From: Holzapfeliella saturejae
GTDB taxonomy: Bacteria > Bacillota > Bacilli > Lactobacillales > Lactobacillaceae
Assembly: GCF_037546065.1 (NCBI RefSeq)
Contig: NZ_JAWMWG010000001.1
Coordinates: forward strand, 868,001 to 932,000
Direction of reading: 5' to 3'
Length of the DNA stretch: 64,000 nucleotides
Positions 15,371 to 24,369 of the stretch are shown here, in pieces; positions within the stretch are counted from its first letter, which is position 1, and every line of letters begins with the position of its first letter. The notes beneath the pieces are model-generated. The model was not told where the DNA came from and made no database searches. It was given only the letters and a program-made list of their open reading frames with translations. The translations under genes and the position numbers were made by a program.

Positions 15371-15904
15371 TTAAGCTTGATCAGCCGCATCTTGTAAATC
15401 ATAAAAATCAATTAATTCAAGTTCATAATCTTGTTGATTCTGATAACTTTTGATAGCTTCATAATCATAGCTTGGTTTGCCCGGATACTCAGGGTCATAG
15501 ACTAACAACGCCTTATCAGTATGTTGCAAAATAAATTGTTGATAAGCTTTTAGTTGATAAGGCCCTTGATACTTATTATTGGTTGTTACTTTACAAAAAT
15601 CAACCCTATTTTTCAAATTTGAAAGCACTTCTTGATTTTTTTCATTCCATCTTGCTCCAAAATCTTCATATGGCAAAAGCATTGCTGTTTTGATATTATA
15701 AGCTTCCTTCAACTCTAATGCGGCGGATAAGGCAAGTTGTTCAATACCGAGCTGTCCGCCTGTAATAACCCAGACCAAGTCATTATTTTCTGCTAGATTA
15801 ATCAGACGTTGTTTGATAACATCTCTGATAATCTTGGCTTTAGGGTCGTCTTCTTTAAAAAGGTTTAACTCAAAACCTCGATATCCAGTTAGCCAAATTC
15901 TCAT
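15371..15904 (-). CDS. ypsA: YpsA-like SLOG-fold protein
   Basis: About 177 residues. The Rossmann-like start MRIWLTGYRGFEL and the ITGGQLGIEQLA loop (about residues 50-62) are hallmarks of the YpsA/DUF1273 family in the SLOG superfamily, thought to sense nucleotide-type ligands; YpsA affects cell division in Bacillus and Staphylococcus. The ATG at 15904 has GGAGG upstream; the longer frame (15916) begins inside it. It sits upstream of gpsB, likely in one transcript. Confidence 0.9.
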   Translation of the reverse strand: MRIWLTGYRGFELNLFKEDDPKAKIIRDVIKQRLINLAENNDLVWVITGGQLGIEQLALSAALELKEAYNIKTAMLLPYEDFGARWNEKNQEVLSNLKNRVDFCKVTTNNKYQGPYQLKAYQQFILQHTDKALLVYDPEYPGKPSYDYEAIKSYQNQQDYELELIDFYDLQDAADQA

Positions 15905-15978
15905 TTTGTCCTCCACTATTTGTAATTTTTAAATTTGTTTGTTTATTGATATAATGCAATAAGGAGCGTGATAGAAAC

Positions 15979-16587
15979 ATGATCAACTACCCCAATGGTG
16001 GCGGTGGCCCCTCTTCAATTTCTAAAGGTAATAGCACGAGTGCCTTCTCGTTTTCAAAACGAGGCATGTCTTTAGAACAAGAGATTAATGACAGTAATGA
16101 CTATTACCTCAATAAGGGCATTGCTGTCATTCACAAAAAACCAACACCCATTCAGATAGTCAATGTTGACTATCCCAAAAGAAGTCGGGCTGTTATTAAA
16201 GAAGCTTATTTTAGACAGGCTTCAACTACCGACTACAATGGTGTCTATAACGGGTACTATGTTGACTTTGAGGCTAAGGAGACACGCAACAAGACTTCTT
16301 TTCCCCTCAAAAATTTTCATCAACATCAAATTACACACTTTGAGAATTGTTTAGCTCAAAAAGGTATTTGTTTTGTGATTATTAAATTTACCAGTTTAAA
16401 CCGATACTTCTCTTACCCTGCTTCAAGGCTAATAAAAAAATGGTATGATCAAGAAACAGGTCGTAAATCCATCAAATTAGATGAAGTCATTAATTATGGT
16501 ATCGAGTTTTATCCTGGATTTCGGCCAACATTACCTTATTTGGAAACTATTAATAATTTAATACAGAGGATTGAATATGACAAATAA
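15979..16587 (+). CDS. recU: Holliday junction resolvase RecU
   Basis: 202 residues. RecU cuts four-way DNA junctions during recombination and segregation. The catalytic region has IVNVDYPKRSRAVIKEAYF followed by the acidic core DYNGVYNGYYVDFEAKET (about residues 83-100) with D, D, E and K. The N-terminal arm is glycine/serine rich (NYPNGGGGPSS). The ribosome site is AAGGAG. It overlaps the pbp1A gene by 11 bases, a conserved pair in Firmicutes. Confidence 0.95.
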   Translation: MINYPNGGGGPSSISKGNSTSAFSFSKRGMSLEQEINDSNDYYLNKGIAVIHKKPTPIQIVNVDYPKRSRAVIKEAYFRQASTTDYNGVYNGYYVDFEAKETRNKTSFPLKNFHQHQITHFENCLAQKGICFVIIKFTSLNRYFSYPASRLIKKWYDQETGRKSIKLDEVINYGIEFYPGFRPTLPYLETINNLIQRIEYDK

Positions 16588-18835
16588 TAAAGAATTGAAA
16601 CGTAAACGTGCACCTCAACAACAAAAGCCCAAAAAAGCGAAAAAGAAATCTCGCTTGTGGGTAAGGCTTGTTAAATGGTTCTTAATGATTGTAACGTTCT
16701 TCTTTGTTTGCGGTATAGGGCTGTTTGCCTTCTATGCTAAAGATGCACCAGCAATTACGCAAGAACGACTTCAAGCTGGTGGTTCAACACAAATTTATGA
16801 TCGAAATGGGACTTTTGTTAGAAGTATTGGAACACAAGAACGTGACTATGTCACAAATGATAATATTCCACAGACAATGAAAGATGCTATCGTATCAATT
16901 GAAGATAGAAGATTTTATCAACAATCATTGGGTATTGATCCTATTCGTATTGTAACTAGTGCTTTGGGTAATATCAAAAGCGGGAGTACAACATCTGGTG
17001 GGAGTACCATCACCCAACAGTTAGTTAAACTAACTGCCTTTTCAACAAGTTCTGATCAGCGTACGCTTCGTCGTAAAGCACAAGAAGCTTGGCTAGCGAT
17101 GCAAGTTGAACGTGAATATTCTAAGGATCAGATTTTAGAATATTATCTTAACAAAGTTTATATGAACTACGGTAATTATGGTGTTGGTACGGGAGCTAAA
17201 TATTACTATGGTAAAGAGCTGAACCAATTGAGTTTACCTCAAATTGCTTTGATGGCAGCTATGCCTAATGCACCAACTTCTTACGATCCTTATGTTTATC
17301 CAGACAATGCTTTAAGACGTCGTAACTTAGTATTAAGTGAAATGCTTGAAAACCAAAAGATTACACAAGATCAATATCAACAAGCTGTTAACACACCAAT
17401 TACAGATGGTCTAGTTGATCAAAGTAGTCACCAAACCCAAGATTCAAACAATGCGATTACCGATGCTTATATTAAAGAGGCTTTAACTGAAGCTCAGAGA
17501 TTAAATTACAATCCTTATCAAGATAATTTAAAAATCACTTTGAATATGGATTATGATGCTCAAAAAAGACTTTATAATTTAGCAAATAATGGAACTGTTT
17601 CATTTAACAACTCCGGTTCAAGCAAAGGTCTACTACAAGTTGGGGCAACTGTTATTGACCCTAATACAGGTGGAATCGTAGCGATGATTGGTGGTCGTAA
17701 TCAAGATAATGTTCAATTTGGTTACAATAGAGCCGTTCAACAAACACGTAGTACAGGTTCTACTATTAAGCCCCTACTCGATTACGCCCCTGCCATTGAA
17801 TATCTTAACTGGTCAACAGCCAAATACTTAGATGACAGCAAATATATTTACCCTGGTACCAATGTACAACTCTATGACTGGGATATGCAATATATGGGGA
17901 ACATCAGCATGAGAACAGCCCTTGTGCAATCTCGTAATGTCCCAGCCGTTAAAACACTTCAAGAAGTAGGTGTTTCAAAAGCGAGTGATTTTGTTAAAGC
18001 TATGGGAATTAATATTGATAAAAACTCAGGTTTATCTGTAGGGATTGGTGCTGATATTTCGTCATTACAGTTAGCTGCTGGCTATGCGACATTTGCTAAT
18101 GGTGGTACTTATTACCAACCAACATACATTCAAAAAGTTGAAACAGCTGATGGTAATGTTGAAACATACAACAGCACAGGGGTTCGTGTCATGAAAGAAT
18201 CAACAGCTTACATGATTACTGACATGTTAAAAGGTGTTATTCAGCCTGGTCAATTCGGATCTAGTGCTTATATTTCAGGATTACCTCAAGCAGGTAAAAC
18301 TGGTACGGTTCAATATTCTCAAGAAGAATTAGCTAAGTATCCAAGTTATGCTTCGACTCCTAAAGATTCTTGGTTCTCAGGATACAGTAAAGACTATGTG
18401 ATGAGTGTTTGGACAGGATATGACAATATTGGTGATGGTACAATTCGAGGAACAGAAAGTAACTCTGCTCAACTACTTTACCGTTACATGATGCAATATC
18501 TTAGTCGTGATGCTTCTTATTCTGACTGGAAACAACCAAGTTCTGTAGAACGTGTTGGAACTGGCCTTTATGTTAAAGGTTATGCACCAAAAGTAACCGA
18601 AACACCTTCAACTAATCGACAGTCATCATCACAAAATAGTAGCTCTTCTGAGTCATCAGAAAGCTCAAGCAGTCACTCTTCTTCTACTGCAAGTTCAAGT
18701 AGTAGCCAAAGTCGTACCGACAATACTAATACAAACCAAAATAATACTGAGGTAACATCACCTCAATCGCGTGAAGAAGATAGAACAGACAACAATAACA
18801 ACCGTAATGATAATCAAAACAATACCGGTGAATAA
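16577..18835 (+). CDS. pbp1A: Class A penicillin-binding protein 1A
   Basis: 752 residues. A cytoplasmic basic stretch and one membrane span (about residues 30-52), then a GT51 glycosyltransferase domain (EDRRFYQ, about residue 94; STITQQLVK) and a transpeptidase domain with STIK (about residue 391), SRN (about 453) and KTGT (about 573). It polymerises and cross-links peptidoglycan. The tail from about residue 675 is very rich in Ser and Asn and probably disordered. ATG at 16577 with GAGG upstream; the TTG at 16571 lies in that ribosome site. Confidence 0.95.
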   Translation: MTNNKELKRKRAPQQQKPKKAKKKSRLWVRLVKWFLMIVTFFFVCGIGLFAFYAKDAPAITQERLQAGGSTQIYDRNGTFVRSIGTQERDYVTNDNIPQTMKDAIVSIEDRRFYQQSLGIDPIRIVTSALGNIKSGSTTSGGSTITQQLVKLTAFSTSSDQRTLRRKAQEAWLAMQVEREYSKDQILEYYLNKVYMNYGNYGVGTGAKYYYGKELNQLSLPQIALMAAMPNAPTSYDPYVYPDNALRRRNLVLSEMLENQKITQDQYQQAVNTPITDGLVDQSSHQTQDSNNAITDAYIKEALTEAQRLNYNPYQDNLKITLNMDYDAQKRLYNLANNGTVSFNNSGSSKGLLQVGATVIDPNTGGIVAMIGGRNQDNVQFGYNRAVQQTRSTGSTIKPLLDYAPAIEYLNWSTAKYLDDSKYIYPGTNVQLYDWDMQYMGNISMRTALVQSRNVPAVKTLQEVGVSKASDFVKAMGINIDKNSGLSVGIGADISSLQLAAGYATFANGGTYYQPTYIQKVETADGNVETYNSTGVRVMKESTAYMITDMLKGVIQPGQFGSSAYISGLPQAGKTGTVQYSQEELAKYPSYASTPKDSWFSGYSKDYVMSVWTGYDNIGDGTIRGTESNSAQLLYRYMMQYLSRDASYSDWKQPSSVERVGTGLYVKGYAPKVTETPSTNRQSSSQNSSSSESSESSSSHSSSTASSSSSQSRTDNTNTNQNNTEVTSPQSREEDRTDNNNNRNDNQNNTGE

Positions 18836-18836
18836 C

Positions 18837-18877
18837 TAAAAAGACCATAGAGCGTTAGTGCTCTATGGTCTTTTTTA
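18837..18877. terminator. Bidirectional terminator
   Basis: Inverted repeat AAAGACCATAGAGC / GCTCTATGGTCTTT with GTTAGT loop and T-run, between pbp1A (ends 18835) and nth (ends 18875). Confidence 0.92.
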
Positions 18878-19492
18878 TGTCAAAAACTGATAAGGATCTA
18901 AATCTTTATATTTTGCTGGTAAATCATTTCGGCCAAATGTAATCAAAGCCAAATGCATCGCAATCCAATCTTTTTGAGGGACTATTTTTTCAAGATAAGC
19001 CTCTACTTGTAAAGGAGTTGCTTTTTTAGGCACCATCTTAAATTGTTTAGCGATACGTTCAACATGTGTATCGACGGCAATTGCGGGAACTTGATAAATT
19101 TCAGCTAAGAAAACATTAGCTGTTTTAATCCCGATTCCTGGCAGTTTTAGCAGGTCCTTTTTTGTTTTAGGAACTTCTCCATTAAACTGTTCTAATAACA
19201 TATACGACAATTTATAGATGTTTTTTGCTTTATTGCGATAAAGCCCTAACCGTTTGATTTTGTTTTTAATATCTGTCACTGTTAGCGATTTAATATCAGC
19301 AGGTGTTTTTAGTATCGAAAACAAATCAGGAGCCACTTTATTGACGGCTTTATCTGTTGTTTGGGCACTTAACATAACTGCTATTAAGAATTCAAAAGGA
19401 TTATGATAATCTAGGGATGCTTTTTGATTGGGGTACTTAGCTAATATTTTATTTAAAACCACCTTGGCTTCTTTTTGACTAAGGTATGCCAT
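18875..19492 (-). CDS. nth: Endonuclease III-type DNA glycosylase lacking Fe-S cysteines
   Basis: 205 residues. Removes oxidised pyrimidines and cuts at abasic sites. The helix-hairpin-helix LPGIGIKTAN carries the catalytic lysine (about residue 121), and AVDTHV carries the catalytic aspartate (about residue 139). Canonical Nth ends with four cysteines (C-x6-C-x2-C-x5-C) that hold a 4Fe-4S cluster. Here the end is FGRNDLPAKYKDLDPYQFLT, and the whole protein has no cysteine, so no cluster can form. Gene order pnuC-nth, 24 bp apart. Function as glycosylase is likely kept. Confidence 0.92.
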   Translation of the reverse strand: MAYLSQKEAKVVLNKILAKYPNQKASLDYHNPFEFLIAVMLSAQTTDKAVNKVAPDLFSILKTPADIKSLTVTDIKNKIKRLGLYRNKAKNIYKLSYMLLEQFNGEVPKTKKDLLKLPGIGIKTANVFLAEIYQVPAIAVDTHVERIAKQFKMVPKKATPLQVEAYLEKIVPQKDWIAMHLALITFGRNDLPAKYKDLDPYQFLT

Positions 19493-19516
19493 CTTTTAAT
19501 CACGCCCTCTCCTACT

Positions 19517-20281
19517 TTACTGTGCTTGTTTATACCAAACATAAGCACCATATAGTGAGTTGATTAACATGACCACTTGTAGCACTAACATACTAACCGT
19601 TGAAGATGAATCAGTTTGTGTAAGTTGAATTGACCAAATCACAACATTTAAAGCATTAATCACAATCCATACAATCCATTGTGACTTATAACCATAAGTC
19701 ATCAGTAGTTGTGCTACTAAAGCTAGTGGTAATAGTGCCGCATCTAGCCAGACTTGATTACCGCCTAATTGATAAGATGTATACACAATGAATAGGTAAA
19801 CCGCAATTGTCACAACAATCATCACAGCAGCTAAAGTCTTACTAATTGCTTTTGATTCAACAAAGTCGCTTTGACGCTGGCTTTTTGATTTTTGCCACTC
19901 AATAATTCCAATAAATTGCATAACAAAGTAATAAAGTTGGCTGGCAATATCACCAAATAGACGATTTTCAAATGCAATAATCAACCAAACCACAGAAGCC
20001 AAAATTCCCCAAATGTAATTAGTAATAAAGCCTCGATCAATCAAAATCAAATTAAGCGCTGTTGCAATCGAACAAATCAATGTAATGATTCCCATTGTGG
20101 TTGTTAATCCACCACTTAACACCGAAGAAATAATCGTGGCTAAAAGCATCATAGCTAAAAGCCCGTATTCCTTTGTGGTCAATGCCCCTAACTCTTTAAC
20201 GTTACCTTTAAAAGAAAAAACCGTTTTAGATCCTTCTTTTAAATAATGTAGTTGTTCTTGAAACCAATGTGTTTTTTTCAT
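19517..20281 (-). CDS. pnuC: PnuC-type nicotinamide riboside transporter
   Basis: 254 residues with seven to eight hydrophobic segments. The family fingerprint includes the membrane motif YYFVMQFIGIIEWQKSK (about residues 118-134), in place of the usual Q-x-G-x-x-x-W. PnuC takes up nicotinamide riboside, which is trapped by phosphorylation. Ribosome site GGAG. A near-perfect 22-bp palindrome lies 36 bp before the start (see regulatory entry) and suggests repression by a vitamin-responsive regulator. Confidence 0.88.
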   Translation of the reverse strand: MKKTHWFQEQLHYLKEGSKTVFSFKGNVKELGALTTKEYGLLAMMLLATIISSVLSGGLTTTMGIITLICSIATALNLILIDRGFITNYIWGILASVVWLIIAFENRLFGDIASQLYYFVMQFIGIIEWQKSKSQRQSDFVESKAISKTLAAVMIVVTIAVYLFIVYTSYQLGGNQVWLDAALLPLALVAQLLMTYGYKSQWIVWIVINALNVVIWSIQLTQTDSSSTVSMLVLQVVMLINSLYGAYVWYKQAQ

Positions 20282-20316
20282 AGTTAACTCCTCATTTTAT
20301 CTCCTCTGAATATAAT

Positions 20317-20338
20317 AAATAGTTTATCTAACCTATTT
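20317..20338. promoter_or_regulatory. Operator-like palindrome ahead of pnuC
   Basis: 22 bp with 18 positions matching its own reverse complement (outer arms AAATAG / CTATTT, inner TTA / TAA). It overlaps the TATA-like promoter region of pnuC on the minus strand. The regulator is not identified; it does not match what I recall of NiaR boxes. Confidence 0.4.
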
Positions 20339-20387
20339 TACTAATTATTAAAACATAAAACGACTAATTTTGGGTACAACAACTCTT

Positions 20388-21029
20388 TTAAAATTTTTCT
20401 TGATACTGTTTCACTTGCTGAGGAGTCTTTAAATTCATTTTTTGCCAGTTTAACAAGATTTTATCAATATACTTGAAATTGTATACCTGAGATAAAACAG
20501 ACTCTCTCAGTGCCAAAATAACGACCTCTTGATTGTAGTTATCTTCTAGCAGCCAAGACTGAATCATCTCACGTTCAATTGGTGACAATAAACGACCAAA
20601 TTCAATTTCAAATTGTCTCATCACATATGACAGACCATCTTGATTGTCAGGTTCCATCAAGACTTCTTCTGTTTCAGACTCGCTTTCACAGATATTGTTA
20701 TCAATATAATCAACTAACTTTTGATAGAGATTATCTAGTCGATATTGCGTTTCAATTTTATTAACTTTATCTGTCGTTTGAATAATCTCGATTAACTCTT
20801 TACTGACCAAACTTTGAAGAATTTGGCCAACATCGTGTGCACTCAGATTAGTGTGTTGGTGAATATCATTGTTACTAGGGAAAAAATTCCCATTTTGACG
20901 GTATTTTTCTAGTTGCAACAGAACAATTAATTCTAAGTCGCTCACGTTTATTTTATTGTAGTAATTCAATAGTGCTTGACTAATCGAACTAAATCCTTGC
21001 TGATACAGCAATAAACTTTTACTTTCCAT
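20388..21029 (-). CDS. dnaD: DnaD-family replication restart protein
   Basis: 213 residues. The N-terminal winged-helix domain (about residues 20-110) has SDLELIVLLQLEKYRQ and NDIHQHTNLSAHDVG; the C-terminal DnaD/DnaB-like domain (about residues 130-205) has FEIEFGRLLSPIEREMIQSW and DKILLNWQKMNLKT. DnaD acts with DnaB and DnaI at oriC and stalled forks. The usual asnS gene between ypmB and dnaD is absent here. A terminator precedes it. Confidence 0.92.
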   Translation of the reverse strand: MESKSLLLYQQGFSSISQALLNYYNKINVSDLELIVLLQLEKYRQNGNFFPSNNDIHQHTNLSAHDVGQILQSLVSKELIEIIQTTDKVNKIETQYRLDNLYQKLVDYIDNNICESESETEEVLMEPDNQDGLSYVMRQFEIEFGRLLSPIEREMIQSWLLEDNYNQEVVILALRESVLSQVYNFKYIDKILLNWQKMNLKTPQQVKQYQEKF

Positions 21030-21050
21030 ACATAATCTCCCTACTCAACT

Positions 21051-21084
21051 AAAAAACCGAATCCACTTGGATTCAGTTTTTTAA
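21051..21084 (-). terminator. Terminator of the addB-addA-dinG-ypmB unit
   Basis: Inverted repeat GAATCCA-CT-TGGATTC flanked by A6 and T6, directly after the ypmB stop codon. Confidence 0.88.
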
Positions 21085-21554
21085 ATATTATCTATATAAC
21101 TGACTTCTTCACCGTCATCAAAAGAATATAAAATATAACCCCAGAGATTATCACTATTTTTAAAGGTAATCTCCCAAACAGGTTGATTGTGATACCAACC
21201 TAAATTAACTTTTTCAATTGTTCGATTTGGATGGTTATTATTAAAGGTGTTGATAACCTCTTCTTTTGATTTACCTTCATCATATTTATATAAGTGTGCC
21301 GCTTTTTCATCGGGCAAATAAATCATGTAATACCTAACTTGTTTATCATCTTGACCACTCACCGCTAATGACTTCACATCTCTTGATAATTGATAATAAG
21401 CATCAATCGTTTTAATCGGTGTTTGGTCATAAGCAATATCTGCTACCTGAGTCTGTTCGACACGATTAACATGGGTCGCTGATACATAAATTAAAGATAC
21501 ACCTAGTGTGATAAATACGAAAAAGCCAATACAACTGGCAATTATCTTTTTCAT
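21081..21554 (-). CDS. ypmB: YpmB-like membrane-anchored protein
   Basis: 157 residues. One N-terminal membrane span (about residues 5-25) and an extracellular domain resembling the PepSY-like/DUF5590 region of YpmB: IKTIDAYYQLSRDVKSL and VWEITFKNSDNLWGYILYSFDDGE. The function is unknown; YpmB follows dinG in many Firmicutes. It overlaps the dinG stop by four bases, so the two are co-translated. Confidence 0.85.
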   Translation of the reverse strand: MKKIIASCIGFFVFITLGVSLIYVSATHVNRVEQTQVADIAYDQTPIKTIDAYYQLSRDVKSLAVSGQDDKQVRYYMIYLPDEKAAHLYKYDEGKSKEEVINTFNNNHPNRTIEKVNLGWYHNQPVWEITFKNSDNLWGYILYSFDDGEEVSYIDNI

Positions 21555-24355
21555 GGGTTCTCCCTATGATTATTAGTTTGATTTAAATAATTCACTAATT
21601 CACTTTGATCTAAGAATTTAATTGGTAATTTCAAAAGACTTTGCTGGAATAGATTAGCATAAGGTGACTCATAAAAGCGAGGGTCTAATACAACAAATGT
21701 GCCTTTACTACGTTCTTTTCTAACTAAACGACCAAATCCCTGTTGGAACCGAATCAATGCTCGAGGTAAAGTATCTTCTTTAAATGGATTCGTGAGATTA
21801 TTTTGGCGTAATTTCACATCTGCTCGATCAGGTGATTCAAATGGTAATTGCGTCACGATGACCATGTCATGTTGAACATCTTTGAAATCGACACCCTCCC
21901 AATAACTATTAGCGCCTAACAAAATAGACTGGGGCGCAATCGTATACCGTTTAGATATTTTCTCATTTGATCCTGTTACACCCTGTGCTAAAACTTCATA
22001 ATCACTTAGGCGCTCATCACCAAGTATGTGATAGTAAACCTCTTTGATATTTTCTAAGTTAGTAAACAACAGTAAAATATGATGACTATCACTTGAAGAA
22101 ATAATCTCAGGAATAAGTTGGCTAATGCTTTCTAAATAATGATCATCATTAGGGTTTTTTATACCATCTAGCTGGCTAATCCCTAAAATTTTGACATTAT
22201 CTCGATAACGACCTGTTGATTTAGCAACATACGTTTGTACTTCTTGCTCTTGATAGCCAAGAGAACTTAATGTATAAGTGAAATCATTTTGTTGTTTTAA
22301 GGTAGCACTGATAAATAAAGGACGATTGAAATTTTTTAAAATTGATTGAATGGGTTCAATTGGATCAATTAGCAACCAGCGTAGATTAACAGCTAAGGGA
22401 TCATCTACTTTAGAACTTTGTAAGACAAAGCCTAGGTCATTCAAATTAACTTCTTTATTAACCTCTTCACTCAAGGTATAGCATTTTTGTAAATAAACCT
22501 CGATTGTTACTAATTGTTTATCTAATTCTTCAATTGTTTCTTGTTCATTTTTTAACAAACGACGATGTTGCCGATTTAATTGCGCTACCAAATTGAGTAA
22601 TTGCTTTCTAGCGGACTCCAATTGTCCTTGCAGACGAGTTAAATAACCTTGAGCAACCGTTTTATCTGGAAATAATTCGTTACCGTTAATTGCAAAATCT
22701 GTTTGTTTGAGATTACGGTAAACAGGGACTCCTGCTACCTTAATGCCTTGGTACAAGAAACGTTGAAAATCATTGATAACTTTGATTAGTTTATCTAATG
22801 AACCGTGAGTTTGATTGATTTCTTTAGACATAAATAAATCCTGTTTAAACCCATTTAATAGGCCGATTTGTTTATTCGTTAATAAAGATTGAATATGAGC
22901 TAAAAAGCCCCAAAAACTTTCAAATTGAAAGCCATCTGATAATGATTGTGTCGTATTTTCAGCAAAACGATGAGCCTCATCAATCACTAACAAAGGATCT
23001 TGTCCCCAGATTAAATCATTAGCATGGTTAACTAAGTAAGCATGATTGGTAACGAGAATATCAGCTTGTTCTTGGCGTTCACGGGCCAAGTTAAAAAAGT
23101 CATACTCACTAAATAACGTGGCATTACGTGCATCTCCAGGATGACGAATAACGTTAAATAGCAAATCTTGATAATTGGTTAACTGCAGCTCGCTTAAGTC
23201 TCCTGTATCTGTTTGTAAGAGCCAAACTAAGATTCTCATTTGTAAAGTTAGCGTGTAATTTGTTTGGCTGTCTTTAGCTAAAGTTTGATAAAAAGCATCC
23301 AAATCTAAATAATAGCGTGAACTTTTAACAATTTCAGCTTTAAACTGTGTCTTGAGTACACGATTGAGTTGAGGGACTTCAGTTTGAATAATCTGATTTT
23401 GTAAAATTGTTGTTGGTGTGGCAACAACTAATTTTTGAAGTGGCGATAGTTGATGAACATAGCTAAATAAATAAGCAAATGTTTTACCACTACCATTCGG
23501 TGCCTCTACAAATAATGGCTTGTGTCGATTCTTTATCTGCAAAAAGTCATGGATTCGATTCATCATATTAACTTGTGAACGTCTAAACCTTATTTTGCCC
23601 TTAAACAAGGATTTCTTTTGACTATCATCTATGGGATAAGTCTCTAGTGTCGAGCTTTCAGGTGTAGCATGACGTTGCTTTTTAAGAACGATATCTTTGA
23701 CTCTAACATACTGCTTATCTAGCGTTTGTGGGCGTTTTTTCTTATAGTTATAAATTGCTCTGAAAAAGCCACCTGTTTCTCGTGTTAAGCCTTGGCCTAA
23801 TTCCGTTAACTTTTCTAAAGTCTCAAATGGTAATTGACGAGCTTTTCGTTGCAATTTCATTAATAATTTAGCTGTTACAATCGCATCTGAATCTGCTTGA
23901 TGGGGATTAGTATGTTTGATGTTTAATCGTTTTGACAAATCATTGAGTTTAAAGCTTTCAGAAGTCGGTAACAAAATTTGAGCTAATTCAACTGTATCAA
24001 TTGCTTTATTGGTTAAAGGTGCAATCCCTGCTTTTTCAAATTCATAATTCAAAAAAGGCAAATCAAAATTGACATTATGAGCTACAAAAATGGTACCTTT
24101 TAGAATTTTATATAATTTTAACGCAATATCTTCAAACTTTGGTGCATCCCTCACATCTTCATCTTTTATACCAGTCAGACGCGTAATTCTTTCAGGAATC
24201 TCACGACCTGGATTAATCAAAAAAGAATAAGTCTTCACAATTTTTTGTTTTTGGATAATCGCACAACCAAACTGAATCACGCGATCTTGAGCTTCTCGAT
24301 GCGTTCCTGTTGTCTCTAAGTCAACAACAGCATAAGTTGTGGCCTTCTTTGGCAT
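21551..24355 (-). CDS. dinG: DinG-type exonuclease/helicase-like protein
   Basis: 934 residues. The N-terminal 3'-5' exonuclease (VVDLETTGTHREAQDRVIQFG; HNVNFDLPFL; HQADSDA) is joined to a superfamily 2 helicase-like domain with Walker A (APNGSGKT, about residue 290) and DEAH (IDEAHRFAENT). In Gram-positive members the region between motifs Ia and II lacks the Fe-S cysteines of the E. coli type, and none is seen here. It probably trims 3' ends during repair. It starts 15 bp after addA ends. Confidence 0.93.
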   Translation of the reverse strand: MPKKATTYAVVDLETTGTHREAQDRVIQFGCAIIQKQKIVKTYSFLINPGREIPERITRLTGIKDEDVRDAPKFEDIALKLYKILKGTIFVAHNVNFDLPFLNYEFEKAGIAPLTNKAIDTVELAQILLPTSESFKLNDLSKRLNIKHTNPHQADSDAIVTAKLLMKLQRKARQLPFETLEKLTELGQGLTRETGGFFRAIYNYKKKRPQTLDKQYVRVKDIVLKKQRHATPESSTLETYPIDDSQKKSLFKGKIRFRRSQVNMMNRIHDFLQIKNRHKPLFVEAPNGSGKTFAYLFSYVHQLSPLQKLVVATPTTILQNQIIQTEVPQLNRVLKTQFKAEIVKSSRYYLDLDAFYQTLAKDSQTNYTLTLQMRILVWLLQTDTGDLSELQLTNYQDLLFNVIRHPGDARNATLFSEYDFFNLARERQEQADILVTNHAYLVNHANDLIWGQDPLLVIDEAHRFAENTTQSLSDGFQFESFWGFLAHIQSLLTNKQIGLLNGFKQDLFMSKEINQTHGSLDKLIKVINDFQRFLYQGIKVAGVPVYRNLKQTDFAINGNELFPDKTVAQGYLTRLQGQLESARKQLLNLVAQLNRQHRRLLKNEQETIEELDKQLVTIEVYLQKCYTLSEEVNKEVNLNDLGFVLQSSKVDDPLAVNLRWLLIDPIEPIQSILKNFNRPLFISATLKQQNDFTYTLSSLGYQEQEVQTYVAKSTGRYRDNVKILGISQLDGIKNPNDDHYLESISQLIPEIISSSDSHHILLLFTNLENIKEVYYHILGDERLSDYEVLAQGVTGSNEKISKRYTIAPQSILLGANSYWEGVDFKDVQHDMVIVTQLPFESPDRADVKLRQNNLTNPFKEDTLPRALIRFQQGFGRLVRKERSKGTFVVLDPRFYESPYANLFQQSLLKLPIKFLDQSELVNYLNQTNNHRENP

Positions 24356-24369
24356 AGTTGCATCCCCTT

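Noticed and set aside
23000..24355. DinG might be a DnaQ (PolC-like) exonuclease plus a separate helicase
   Set aside because: The frame is continuous over 934 codons and the two domains are in the order known for Gram-positive DinG.
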